Shown here: one piece after another, positions 1-9,479 of the stretch
Position numbering within the stretch: position 1 is the stretch's first letter
Layout: each line of letters starts with the position of its first letter
From: CALFML01 sp044222245
Lineage (GTDB): Bacteria > Myxococcota_A > Polyangia > Palsa-1104 > JAEUJZ01
Direction: 5' to 3'
NCBI GenBank assembly: GCA_044222245.1
Contig: JBGANQ010000040.1
Span: 1 to 64,000 of the forward strand
DNA length: 64,000 nucleotides
Made by a program: the position numbers and the translations under genes
Notes under the pieces: model-generated
What the model was told of the DNA's origin: nothing
Database searches by the model: none
What the model saw: the letters and a program-made list of their open reading frames with translations, nothing else

Positions 1-1508
<1,508 letters not shown>

Positions 1509-1526
1509 CAGCGAGCCGCCAAATCC

Positions 1527-2948
1527 ATGCCCCGACCCAAGTTCTACCGCGATCCAGTGCACGGCCAGATCCGCTTTGACCGTGTCGACCAGGCCGAGCC
1601 GCCGGCCGCGGGCAGCCCGCCCGAGCGCACCCTGTCGTGGCTCATCCACCGCCTGATCGACAGCCGCGAGTTTCAGCGCCTGCGCCACATCCGCCAAAAC
1701 GGCCTGGTCAACCTGGTGTTCCACGGCGCCGAGCACTCGCGCTTCGGCCACAGCCTGGGCTGCGCCTACCTGGCGCGCGAGATGTACTACCGCATCGTCC
1801 GCAACATGGACGAAGCCGTCGACGGTCAGCGCCTGGTCGAGACCACCGCGGCGGCGCTCTTGCACGACGTCGGTCACGGCCCGTTTTCGCACGTGCTGGA
1901 GGAGATCCTGCACAGCTACGGCATCCGCTTTGACCACGAGGTGATGACCTACCGCATCCTCACCGAGCCCGGCAGCGACGTGCAGCGCCTGCTGGCGAGC
2001 GTCGATCCGGGCCTGCCCGAGGAGGTCGGCCTCTACATCAACAAGAAGGCGCGCGCCAAGCTGGTGCGCGGCGGCAAGCGCAAGGATCACTGGTGCTACA
2101 AGCTGGTCTCCAGCCAGATCGACGCCGATCGCCTGGACTACCTGGTGCGCGACGCCTACTACGCGGGGCTGGAGGGGCACGGGTTCGACCTGCAGCGCCT
2201 GCTCGACATGCTGCTGCACCTGGACCACACGCGGATCGCGGTCTACCGGCGGGCGATCGAGCCGGTCGAGGGGTACCTGCTCGCGCTCGATCAGATGTAC
2301 CGCACCGTCTACTACCACCACACGGCGCGGGCGGCGAGCGTGATGCTGTCGGCGGTGCTGCGACGCGCCTTCGAGCTGTACAAAAACGGCGACCGCTCGG
2401 TGCTGCCCGATGGCGGCAGCGGGCGCCCCAATCCGCTGCGGGCGCTCGTCGACCAGGGGCAGCAGGTGGCGCTCGCCGAGTACACGCGGCTGGCCGAGTC
2501 GGCGGTGCTGGCGCTCATCGAAGACTGGCAGCACAGCCGCGACGGCGTGCTCGCCGATCTGGCGCAGCGGCTGCATCGCCGCCACCTGAGCAAGACGATC
2601 GACGTCGACCCGCGCAAGTACAACGTCCTTTTGCGGCTGCAGAAGCGCGCCGAGGAGCTGGTGCTCGCCCACCTGCCTCACGTCGACCGGCGCACCGTCG
2701 GCTACTACGTCTCGGTCGATGAGCCCGAGCGCCTGAGCTACAAGCGCTACGACTGGCGCAACGAGCGCGCCGATGAGTCGATCTGGATCGTCGAGGGTCC
2801 GGGCGAGGTCGCCGGGGCGATGCCGATCGAGAAGGAGCCGACCAGCATTATCGCCGCGCTGCAGACCAAGAAGTACTTCCACCGCCTGATCGTCCCGCCC
2901 GAGGTCCGCGCCGAGCTGCTGCGCGAGCTCGCCGTCGCCGATTCCTAG
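1527..2948 (+). CDS. HD-domain phosphohydrolase (COG1078-like)
   Basis: 473 residues. The N-terminal half carries an HD-superfamily metal site: H70 and H75 in the HSRFGHSLG region, then LLHDVGHGPFSH with the H113-D114 pair and H117, and a later Asp in DADRLDYLVRDAYYAG. The opening (YRDPVHG, then REFQRLRHIRQ) is typical of the dGTPase-related COG1078 proteins, which hydrolyse nucleotides or nucleotide-like phosphoesters; the substrate here cannot be told. Length is normal for the family. It follows the sigma-54 activator by 18 bp on the same strand. The assignment to HD hydrolases is secure; dNTPase activity is inference. Confidence 0.9.
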   Translation: MPRPKFYRDPVHGQIRFDRVDQAEPPAAGSPPERTLSWLIHRLIDSREFQRLRHIRQNGLVNLVFHGAEHSRFGHSLGCAYLAREMYYRIVRNMDEAVDGQRLVETTAAALLHDVGHGPFSHVLEEILHSYGIRFDHEVMTYRILTEPGSDVQRLLASVDPGLPEEVGLYINKKARAKLVRGGKRKDHWCYKLVSSQIDADRLDYLVRDAYYAGLEGHGFDLQRLLDMLLHLDHTRIAVYRRAIEPVEGYLLALDQMYRTVYYHHTARAASVMLSAVLRRAFELYKNGDRSVLPDGGSGRPNPLRALVDQGQQVALAEYTRLAESAVLALIEDWQHSRDGVLADLAQRLHRRHLSKTIDVDPRKYNVLLRLQKRAEELVLAHLPHVDRRTVGYYVSVDEPERLSYKRYDWRNERADESIWIVEGPGEVAGAMPIEKEPTSIIAALQTKKYFHRLIVPPEVRAELLRELAVADS

Positions 2949-3086
2949 AAGCATGATGCAGAGCCGGCGCGAGGCGCGCCGCGCCGCGGGGCGTCCGCCC
3001 ACAGCGGCCTTGGGGCGTGAGGACGGACGACGCGCGGCTCGGGGCCAGCAGCAGGCTCTGAATCATGCTTCCAGGCGGGGCCGCGC

Positions 3087-3761
3087 TCACGGGTTGGCCG
3101 GGGGCAAGACGTCCAGGACGCCGCGCAGCACCTGGGTGCCGCGGCCACCGGGGTCGCTGCCGGCGGCGGCCAGCGCGGCGGCATAGCCCAGGGGCAGCGG
3201 CGAGCGCTGGATGACAAAGATCAGCTCGTAGCGGCCAAGCTCGGTGCTGGTGAGATCCAGGACGTCGCGGACGATGCCGCGCAGCTGCAGCGTGCCGTCC
3301 GCGGCGCGCGCCATGAGCAGCGGCCAGCCGCTGGTGATCCCGTCGCGGCCGAGGAACGCTTGCACGAACAAGGGCCCGCTCACCGGCTGCTCGGGGCGCA
3401 GCCGGATGGCGAGCGGGGCGTCGAGCCGCACCCGAGCGCGCGGCGGCGCGGCGACGCCCAGCTCGGGCGTCAGGCGGGCGGCGGTCAGCGGACTCTCGCG
3501 GCCGCCGGGCCGGGGCGCGACCGCCAGGTCTGCGGCCGGGGTACAGCGCAGGCAGCTGTCGCCGCCGCGCAGCTGCAGCTCGTAGCGCGGTAGCGCCCCC
3601 CACAGGTGACCGAGCGCACGCGGCAACAGCCGCGGCAGGGTGAGGACTGAGACACCGCCGCACAGCGACAGGACGAGCAGGCTCACCAGCAAGCGCGGCT
3701 GGGCCAGGGCGGGCAGCGGCAGGGTGGCGAGGCTGGCAAAAATCGACGGCTTAGAGAGCAT
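3087..3761 (-). CDS. Membrane-anchored protein of unknown function, last gene of the sigma/CHAT operon
   Basis: 224 residues if started at the ATG whose first base is 3761; a strong Shine-Dalgarno (taggaggt) lies 6 nt upstream, so longer starts are unlikely. One N-terminal hydrophobic segment (LLVSLLVLSLCGGVSVL) is followed by an extracytoplasmic domain with a CLRC pair. I do not recognise the domain. The gene is on the same strand as, and about 210 bp after, the CHAT-domain gene. The C-terminal part, with short strands (SGPLFVQAFLGRDG), looks like a beta-rich domain similar in style to the periplasmic part of the anti-sigma-like protein encoded upstream. Confidence 0.65.
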   Translation of the reverse strand: MLSKPSIFASLATLPLPALAQPRLLVSLLVLSLCGGVSVLTLPRLLPRALGHLWGALPRYELQLRGGDSCLRCTPAADLAVAPRPGGRESPLTAARLTPELGVAAPPRARVRLDAPLAIRLRPEQPVSGPLFVQAFLGRDGITSGWPLLMARAADGTLQLRGIVRDVLDLTSTELGRYELIFVIQRSPLPLGYAAALAAAGSDPGGRGTQVLRGVLDVLPPANP

Positions 3762-3974
3762 GTAATACCTCCTACCCCCGGCGGGCTGGGGCAGAGCGAA
3801 TAGGACAAAAGACGACGTAAAAAGTGGCGGCTCACGCCCCACGGTAAAGAGCGATCGGCGAGCGGTTGGGCCGGGCGCCGCTGCGCGTGCCAGCGGCAGC
3901 GGTCGCAGCGAGCCGCGACCGCGCGACGGGGCGACCTGCAGCGCCCCGCGAGATCGAGTCCAGTCCCGGGCCCG

Positions 3975-6944
3975 CTAGGGCACGAACAGCCGGAGGGCGC
4001 TCCAGGCAGAAGCCGGGTCCCGCCGCTTCTGCAGCGCGAGCTGGGCGGTATGGAAGGCCGCGGTCAGACTCGGGGCGGCGGCGCTCAGCGCGGGGCTGCC
4101 GCCAGAGCCGGCGCTGTACAAGGCCTGCGCCCACTCGCCGCTCAGCCAGTCGTCCAAGCGGCGGGTCGAGGCGACCACTGCTTCGCCGCCGCGCAGGAGC
4201 AGCGCCTGGGCCAGACTGATATCGTCGGCGTCCTCGCCGCGACCGGCGGCGCCGCCCTCGCAGACCATGAGCACCGTCCACCGCGGCACCCGCTCGAGCA
4301 GCAGCAGATCCGCGAGCAGCAGGGCGCTCCCGTTGGGCATGGCGATCTGGCTGTGCCAGCCGCTCTCCGGGTTGTAGATGGCGTGGGTGTCGAGCTGCGC
4401 CAGCTCGACCGTGGGCAGGGCGGCCTTGAGCGCCGCCGCCGAGCCGAGCTTGGGCGCGAACGGCAGCGGCAGCACCGGCCGACACTCGCCCAGGCCGAGC
4501 AGGCAGCGGAGCTTGCGCTTGGGGTTGCTGCCGAGCTCAAACTGCTGGTTGCTGTAGGTGGCGACGTCCCAGCCGAGCAGCCGCAGCTGCCCGTAGATCC
4601 AGGGCGCGCTCTTCTGCGCCTGCTCCAGGCCCAGGTTGGTCAGCATCAGCGCCTTGGGCGCTCCGGAGGCTGCCGCGGGCCGCGCGCCAAGCGCGAGATC
4701 CAGGGCGTACACCACCAGGCGCTCTTCGCTGGCGAGGTAGCCGCCGCCCGTCTGCCCCGGCGCCGCCGGATACGGCAGGGTGGCAAAGTCGATGTTGCGC
4801 AGCTTCGCGCTTGGCAGCACCCGCAGCACGCGCGCCCGGTCGATGAGGCGAGCAAAGGGCCGCAGCAAGAGCTCCGCCTGCTGCTCCGGCGAGCTTGCGC
4901 GCAAAAGCGCCCTGGTGGCGATCCGCTCGACCTGCAGCTCGCGGGAGTCGGCGACGAAGCAGGCCAGCTCGTCGTGCGGCAGCGGGTGGCACAGGTACAT
5001 CGCCTCGCCCGGCTGCAGCTCGCGCAGCTTCAGCTTGGCCAGGCCAGCGTCGTGCAGGTCGGCCATCAGGGTCGCCAGCTGCTGCGTCAGCTCGGCGCGG
5101 CCGACCGCCGTCGCCTCGGGCTGCTCCTGCAGCTGCGCGCTGTGGCGCATGATCTCGGCGCGCTTTTCGATAAGGCGCGAGCGCTGCGGCTCGGGCAGCA
5201 GGGTCAGGGTGTCAAACGACAGGGCGGCGACCAGGCCCCGCGCCTGCGCCCGGCGCGCGACCTCCAGGGCCCGGGGGGCGTCGCCGCGCCGGAGGAGGAA
5301 GTCGAGGAACTCGGCCGTGCCGGCGGTAAAGCGGGGCAGGAAGGTCCGGCGGGTGGCGGTGAGCGGCACCCGCCACAGGCGCTCATCGAGCAGCGCCTCG
5401 GCCTTGCTGAACGCGGCGCACGCGGCTTCGGCGTGGCCTGGGTCGGCGGGCTCGGTCTGGGCGAGCGCTACATGCACGCGCGCCTGGCCGCGCAGGGCGC
5501 GAAACAGATAGTCGGGCTCCTCGGCCAGCTCGGCCAGCCGGGCCACCTCGGCGAACTGCGCGAGCGCCGCCGGGAAGCGCGACTGCAGGTAGGCGATGCG
5601 GCCGCTCACCTCGGCGGCGTCCAGCAGCTTGGAGACTGACTGTCCGCTGGCCTGGGCCAGCCCTTCGGCCAGGTGGGCCTGGGCTGCGCGCAGGTGCTGC
5701 GCGACCGCGGGACTGGCCAGCGCCTCGCGGGCCGAGGGCGCCGCTTCGGCCAGGCGCTCGGCCACGAGCAGCTCGGCGTGGGCCTGGTTCCTGCGCACGT
5801 TGCGACCGTCGGCGGAGCAGCCGTCCTGGGCGCGGTACTGCAGGGCGGCGGTGAGCAGCTGCAGCGGCTCCTGGGCCCCCGGGCTGCGGGCTTCTTGCTC
5901 CAGGATGCGGCTCCAGCCCAGGGTGTTCAGGTAGTCCATGCGATCGCAGGGATACCAGTCCCCGCCCGGCCGCTGGATCTCGGCAAGCAGCTCTTTAATC
6001 ATGCCCTCGGTCTGCTCGGTCAGGCCCTGCTGCGCCAGCAGCAGCGCCTGCCCAACCAGGATCAGGCGACGGGTCTCGTCATCGCTGACGTCGCGCGCCG
6101 CCGCCTCCGCCTGGTTCAGGTAGCGGACCGCCGCGCTCAGATCGCCGCGCGCCTGGGCGTAGATGCCGTGGTTATACAGCGACAGCGCCCACTCGACCGC
6201 GATCATGTGGATGAGCGCCGCGCGCTGCTGCAGGGTCGCCGCCGCGGCCTTGGCGTCATGGTCGAAGGCAAACTGCTGGTAAGCGAGCCGGCGCGCCGCG
6301 TTGGCGGCCAGGTTGATCAGGCCGGCCGGGGCGCCCAGCTCCAGCGCCTGCTGGTAGTGCAGCCGCGCCTGCTCGCGCAGCGCCGCCTCGGCTTCGAGAT
6401 CGGCCAGGGCGCTGAGCAGCCGCGCCCGCGCGACGGGCTCGGCCGGAGCCTGGGCGAGCCGGCGCAGCTCGGCGATTCCCTGCGGGATCTTGTTGTCGCG
6501 GCGCGCCGCCGCCGCCGTCACCTCGGCGGGCAGTAGCACCTGCTGTTCGAAGCGCAGATTTAGCACCGGCGACCGCGACCCCACGGGCAGCAGCGAGCGC
6601 TCGCGCACCGTCACCAGGCGCGGCAGCGCGGCGCGCTGCAGGGCAATGCGCAGGCGGCCATCCGCGGTAAAGCTTGTGGTGAGGTCCGGCCCCGCCTGCA
6701 CCGACCACAGCTCGCTCGGCAGCCCACCCGGCGGGGTATCCGGGCGGAGCGTGATCATCACCTGCGGCGGACCGGCCGCGGCGAGGCTGCAGACATAGGT
6801 CGCGCTGCCCGCGAGCACCAGGTCGTCGCAGCCTTCAAACTCGCTGACGGTCGGCAGCGACCCGCCGCGCTGGCAGCTTAGCCCCAGGCTGAGGCAGGTG
6901 AGCCAGGTGGCCAGCCGGAGCAGGGTCTGCAGCCGCGCCTTCAT
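3975..6944 (-). CDS. CHAT-domain (caspase-like) lipoprotein with TPR-like repeats
   Basis: 989 residues from the ATG at 6944. This start gives a lipoprotein signal peptide (LTCLSLGLSCQ, lipobox Cys near residue 23). The middle (about residues 150-600) is helical and Ala/Leu/Glu-rich with TPR-like spacing. The last 300 residues form a CHAT domain, the caspase/separase-related peptidase fold: a candidate catalytic His in AQLDTHAIYNPESGW and a candidate Cys in WTVLMVCEGGAAG, followed by the usual SLAQALLLRGGEAVVASTR segment. It lies downstream of a sigma factor, a putative anti-sigma factor and a repeat protein whose stop is at 6952, 8 bp before this start, so they are probably co-transcribed. 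CHAT proteases act in regulated proteolysis and some defence systems; proteolysis here is inferred from the retained dyad only. Confidence 0.85.
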   Translation of the reverse strand: MKARLQTLLRLATWLTCLSLGLSCQRGGSLPTVSEFEGCDDLVLAGSATYVCSLAAAGPPQVMITLRPDTPPGGLPSELWSVQAGPDLTTSFTADGRLRIALQRAALPRLVTVRERSLLPVGSRSPVLNLRFEQQVLLPAEVTAAAARRDNKIPQGIAELRRLAQAPAEPVARARLLSALADLEAEAALREQARLHYQQALELGAPAGLINLAANAARRLAYQQFAFDHDAKAAAATLQQRAALIHMIAVEWALSLYNHGIYAQARGDLSAAVRYLNQAEAAARDVSDDETRRLILVGQALLLAQQGLTEQTEGMIKELLAEIQRPGGDWYPCDRMDYLNTLGWSRILEQEARSPGAQEPLQLLTAALQYRAQDGCSADGRNVRRNQAHAELLVAERLAEAAPSAREALASPAVAQHLRAAQAHLAEGLAQASGQSVSKLLDAAEVSGRIAYLQSRFPAALAQFAEVARLAELAEEPDYLFRALRGQARVHVALAQTEPADPGHAEAACAAFSKAEALLDERLWRVPLTATRRTFLPRFTAGTAEFLDFLLRRGDAPRALEVARRAQARGLVAALSFDTLTLLPEPQRSRLIEKRAEIMRHSAQLQEQPEATAVGRAELTQQLATLMADLHDAGLAKLKLRELQPGEAMYLCHPLPHDELACFVADSRELQVERIATRALLRASSPEQQAELLLRPFARLIDRARVLRVLPSAKLRNIDFATLPYPAAPGQTGGGYLASEERLVVYALDLALGARPAAASGAPKALMLTNLGLEQAQKSAPWIYGQLRLLGWDVATYSNQQFELGSNPKRKLRCLLGLGECRPVLPLPFAPKLGSAAALKAALPTVELAQLDTHAIYNPESGWHSQIAMPNGSALLLADLLLLERVPRWTVLMVCEGGAAGRGEDADDISLAQALLLRGGEAVVASTRRLDDWLSGEWAQALYSAGSGGSPALSAAAPSLTAAFHTAQLALQKRRDPASAWSALRLFVP

Positions 6945-6951
6945 GGTCGTC

Positions 6952-7395
6952 TCAGCGGGCGCGTCCGGGAGAGAACCGGCGGAGCCGACTCTGGGCCGCG
7001 GCCACCGCCTCGCGGAGGCTGCGGCCGCGGCCGGGAGCGGCGGCGCGGCTGGCCGGGGCCGCGCCAGCAGCCGAGCGGCCAAGCGGCGCCGAGCTGACGG
7101 CGTCGGCGGACTTGCGGGCCCGCAGGCTGCGACCCTCCCCCAAGTCGGAGTCATCCCCTGAGGTGACGGCGGCGGCGGACTTGCGGGCTCGCAGGCTGCG
7201 ACCCTCCCCCAAGTCAGAGTTGTCCCCTGAGGTGACGGCGGCGGACTTGCGGGCCCGCAGGCTGCGGCCACCTCCCAAGTCGGAGTCGTCCCCCGGCGCG
7301 GCAGGGTCCGGATCAGGGCTCTTGGGGTCGTCTTGCTCGGCGGCGGCTTGCTCGGCGGCGGCTTCGTCTTTTTCCTGGGAATCAGAATCTTGCAT
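6952..7395 (-). CDS. Low-complexity repeat protein in the sigma/CHAT operon
   Basis: 147 residues from the ATG at 7395. The N-terminus is acidic and Ala/Gln-rich (AAAEQAAAEQDD). Three near-identical copies of a roughly 20-residue unit follow, with core DDSDLGEGRSLRARKSA, and a fourth degenerate GRGRSLREA near the C-terminus. Each unit alternates an acidic half with a basic half. No known domain was recognised. The stop is 8 bp before the CHAT gene. The repeated RSLRARK motif could be a protease recognition or docking site for the neighbouring CHAT protein; this is speculation from position alone. The coding assignment rests on operon spacing and in-frame repeat periodicity. Confidence 0.6.
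   Translation of the reverse strand: MQDSDSQEKDEAAAEQAAAEQDDPKSPDPDPAAPGDDSDLGGGRSLRARKSAAVTSGDNSDLGEGRSLRARKSAAAVTSGDDSDLGEGRSLRARKSADAVSSAPLGRSAAGAAPASRAAAPGRGRSLREAVAAAQSRLRRFSPGRAR
7106..7297 (-). repeat. Tandem repeat of about 60 bp, three copies, coding
   Basis: Three copies with periods of 63 and 60 bp lie inside the small repeat-protein gene. The period is a multiple of three, so the reading frame is kept, and differences between copies are few substitutions plus one codon indel, which suggests recent duplication. Confidence 0.85.
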
Positions 7396-7454
7396 GGTCG
7401 CCTCTTGGCAGTGGGAAGGCTGGCGGCGCGCTCCCTGCAGAGCGCGCCCTTGGG

Positions 7455-8291
7455 TTAGTGACTCAGCTCGGCAGGGCCTGAGACGAGCTGGAGCGGCCGC
7501 CGGATATATTGAATTCCCCGATACTCGCCATGGTCGCCGGTCCCGTGGGCCAGCGCCGAGGTGCCGAGCCACAACAGCCGCCCCGGATAGCCGACCAGGA
7601 CCACCAGCTCCAGGTCCTTGTCGGCCACTCCCGGGGGCAGGTGCTGGCAGCCCGCGGTCGTGCTGAGCGCGCCCTGCGCATCCAGCTGCAGCGAGAGATT
7701 CCATCGCACCGGACGTCCTTCACTAATCAAGTACGCCTTGGCGGCAAGATCATCTGACAGCGGGGTCGCCGATTTTTTCACTGGAACCCGCACGTTGAAG
7801 CAGCCCTGGCGGGGAACGCGCAGCGGGCCCGCCGCTGGCGGCGCGCTGGCCGGCTCGCTGCCGCGCTCGGTGCTCGCCTGCAGCTCGGCCGGCGCCAGCA
7901 CCGCGTCAAGCGCGCCAAAGGGCAGCAGCCACAGCACAAAGCCCGCCGCTACCGCCAGCGGCGCCGCGGCGTAGAACACCCGCCGCCGCCGCCCGCCCGC
8001 CGCTCGCGCCGCGCGGTCGAGCGGCACCACCTGACCGCCGCTCACTGGCCGCGCCGGGCCCGGCATCGCCGCGGCGGTGGGCGGTCGCAGCGCGAGCAGC
8101 AGCTCGTCCGCCTTGCGGGCGGCAAACTCGTCGCCGAGATCGCCACCGAGCGCCAGCAGCTCGTCGGCATCGCGCTCGGACAGCGGCGAGTCCGGGGGCA
8201 GCGGCTCGCCGCGCTGGCGGCGCTCCACGGCCTCCAGCGCGGCATCCGCCTCGAGACTCCTGAGGCCAAAGTTCAGTTCTTTATCGTTCAT
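7455..8291 (-). CDS. Putative anti-sigma factor, single-pass membrane protein
   Basis: 278 residues. The cytoplasmic part (about 1-105) includes a short acidic/Leu-rich helical region (LSERDADELLALGGDLGDEF). One membrane segment follows (VFYAAAPLAVAAGFVLWLL, about residues 107-126) and then an extracytoplasmic domain of about 150 residues with two Cys. It begins about 115 bp after the sigma-factor gene on the same strand. A cytoplasmic N-terminus, one membrane span and a position after a sigma factor fit an anti-sigma factor, but there is no zinc-binding HxxxCxxC signature, so the role is inferred from context. Confidence 0.7.
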   Translation of the reverse strand: MNDKELNFGLRSLEADAALEAVERRQRGEPLPPDSPLSERDADELLALGGDLGDEFAARKADELLLALRPPTAAAMPGPARPVSGGQVVPLDRAARAAGGRRRRVFYAAAPLAVAAGFVLWLLPFGALDAVLAPAELQASTERGSEPASAPPAAGPLRVPRQGCFNVRVPVKKSATPLSDDLAAKAYLISEGRPVRWNLSLQLDAQGALSTTAGCQHLPPGVADKDLELVVLVGYPGRLLWLGTSALAHGTGDHGEYRGIQYIRRPLQLVSGPAELSH

Positions 8292-8406
8292 GAAGCCACC
8301 ACTTGCTGTTTCAATAGGGTCGGGGCAGCCAAGAACTGACAGCCGCCGCCCGGCGCGGCTGCGCTGGCTGCAGCTCCCCTCGGATCACGCCCCCACCGAA
8401 CCGGCT

Positions 8407-9105
8407 TCACGGGTCCTCCTGGCGATCTGCTTTGGCCGCGCTCGCCGCGGTCCGGCGGCCCGCTTTGGTCGCTGGCGGGTCGGCGTCGGGCGTGGCTGCC
8501 GCCGACGTCCCGACCTTGCGGCCACGGTACTCCTTCTCCAGGATGCCATGCTGGCGGAGCTTGTCGATCAGCCGATGGATGCGCTGGAAGAAGACGTCGC
8601 GGCTAAAGCCCATCGCGCTGCAGATCACCTCGGTCTCCTGCCCCTTGAGGTAGCGGCGGGTGAACACCTCATACTCCAGCGGGCTCAGGAGCTCGGCGAT
8701 GCGCTGGAGCTTGGCGCGGGCGTCCAGGTCGTCGAGCTGCGCCGTCTCGGGGTGGCCGCCGACGTGCAGCTCGCTCAGATCGCTGGGCTCCATGAGCCGC
8801 TCCAGCAGGCGATCGCGCTCGTCGCGGGCAAAGCCCATGCAGCGCAGGCGGGCAAAGCGCCGGAAGTAGCCCTCGGGGGAGGCGCCCTTTTCCGGATCGA
8901 ACCGCTTGAGCCGCGCCGCTCCGTCGGCAAAAAGGTCGGCGAAGATGTCGTTGACGAGCTCTTTGACGTCCTCGCTGGTGCCGCGCACCCGCCAGATCGC
9001 GTACTGCGCCTCCTTATGAAAGATCGGCGTCAGGATCTTCACAAACGCCCGCGCCGCGCCCTGATCGCCCTTGAGGGTCAGGACGAGCAGGTCATAAGTC
9101 GACAT
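8407..9105 (-). CDS. RNA polymerase sigma factor, ECF-like sigma-70 family
   Basis: 232 residues from the ATG at 9105. The region 2-like helix (SEDVKELVNDIFADLFADG) and a C-terminal region 4 helix-turn-helix (LSPLEYEVFTRRYLKGQETEVICSAM, then SRDVFFQRIHRLIDKL) support an ECF-type sigma factor. The C-terminal tail of about 35 residues is Ala/Lys/Arg-rich. It is the first gene of a minus-strand set with a putative anti-sigma factor, a repeat protein, a CHAT protein and a membrane protein, so the CHAT protein is probably under its control. A longer upstream frame exists but crosses a 12-bp tandem repeat and encodes Arg-rich sequence, so I chose the MSTYDLLVL start. Confidence 0.85.
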   Translation of the reverse strand: MSTYDLLVLTLKGDQGAARAFVKILTPIFHKEAQYAIWRVRGTSEDVKELVNDIFADLFADGAARLKRFDPEKGASPEGYFRRFARLRCMGFARDERDRLLERLMEPSDLSELHVGGHPETAQLDDLDARAKLQRIAELLSPLEYEVFTRRYLKGQETEVICSAMGFSRDVFFQRIHRLIDKLRQHGILEKEYRGRKVGTSAAATPDADPPATKAGRRTAASAAKADRQEDP

Positions 9106-9479
9106 CGTTTGCCCGTCCCAGCAGCTGTCGCGGTGGCGGCCGATGCCGGCTCGCGCAGAGCCTGGTCCCCGGTCCCGTGCGAGTCGGGTAGGGCGGCGAG
9201 GCCGCCCGCAGCGGCGGCGAGCCAGGCGGCGAGCCAGGCGGCAAGCCAGGCGGCGAGCCAAAAAGGTACGCGGGTCGCATCGAGAGCTCCTTACAACACA
9301 AGACAGCCGGCAAAGCGCGGCCAGCATCGCCGAGCCGCCTCGGACAGGTCAAGCGCCGGCGCAAAAGGCGTAAGTTCCCGCGCCGACCTCCAGACTATCT
9401 TGTAAGCTCGCGAAGTTCCTTGGTTTTTCAGCCTGGTCCAGACTGGCTCCGCGCGCGGGGCCGCTAAAGGAGGCGATCC
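9106..9479. promoter_or_regulatory. Divergent intergenic region between sigma factor and di-heme protein
   Basis: 374 bp between divergent starts. It holds the 12-bp tandem repeat at 9216-9260 and, next to the right-hand gene, a strong Shine-Dalgarno (aaaggagg, near 9467-9474). Promoters for both directions must lie here; I cannot assign boxes with confidence. Confidence 0.5.
9216..9260. repeat. 12-bp tandem repeat, 3.75 copies
   Basis: The unit ggcgagccaggc occurs twice perfectly, once with one substitution (ggcaagccaggc), then as a 9-bp partial copy. It sits upstream of the sigma-factor gene, in DNA that I treat as non-coding. Confidence 0.8.

Noticed and set aside
6952..7271. CHAT protein starting upstream at 7271
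   Set aside because: That extension overlaps the repeat protein gene and would bury the lipoprotein signal peptide that starts at 6944.
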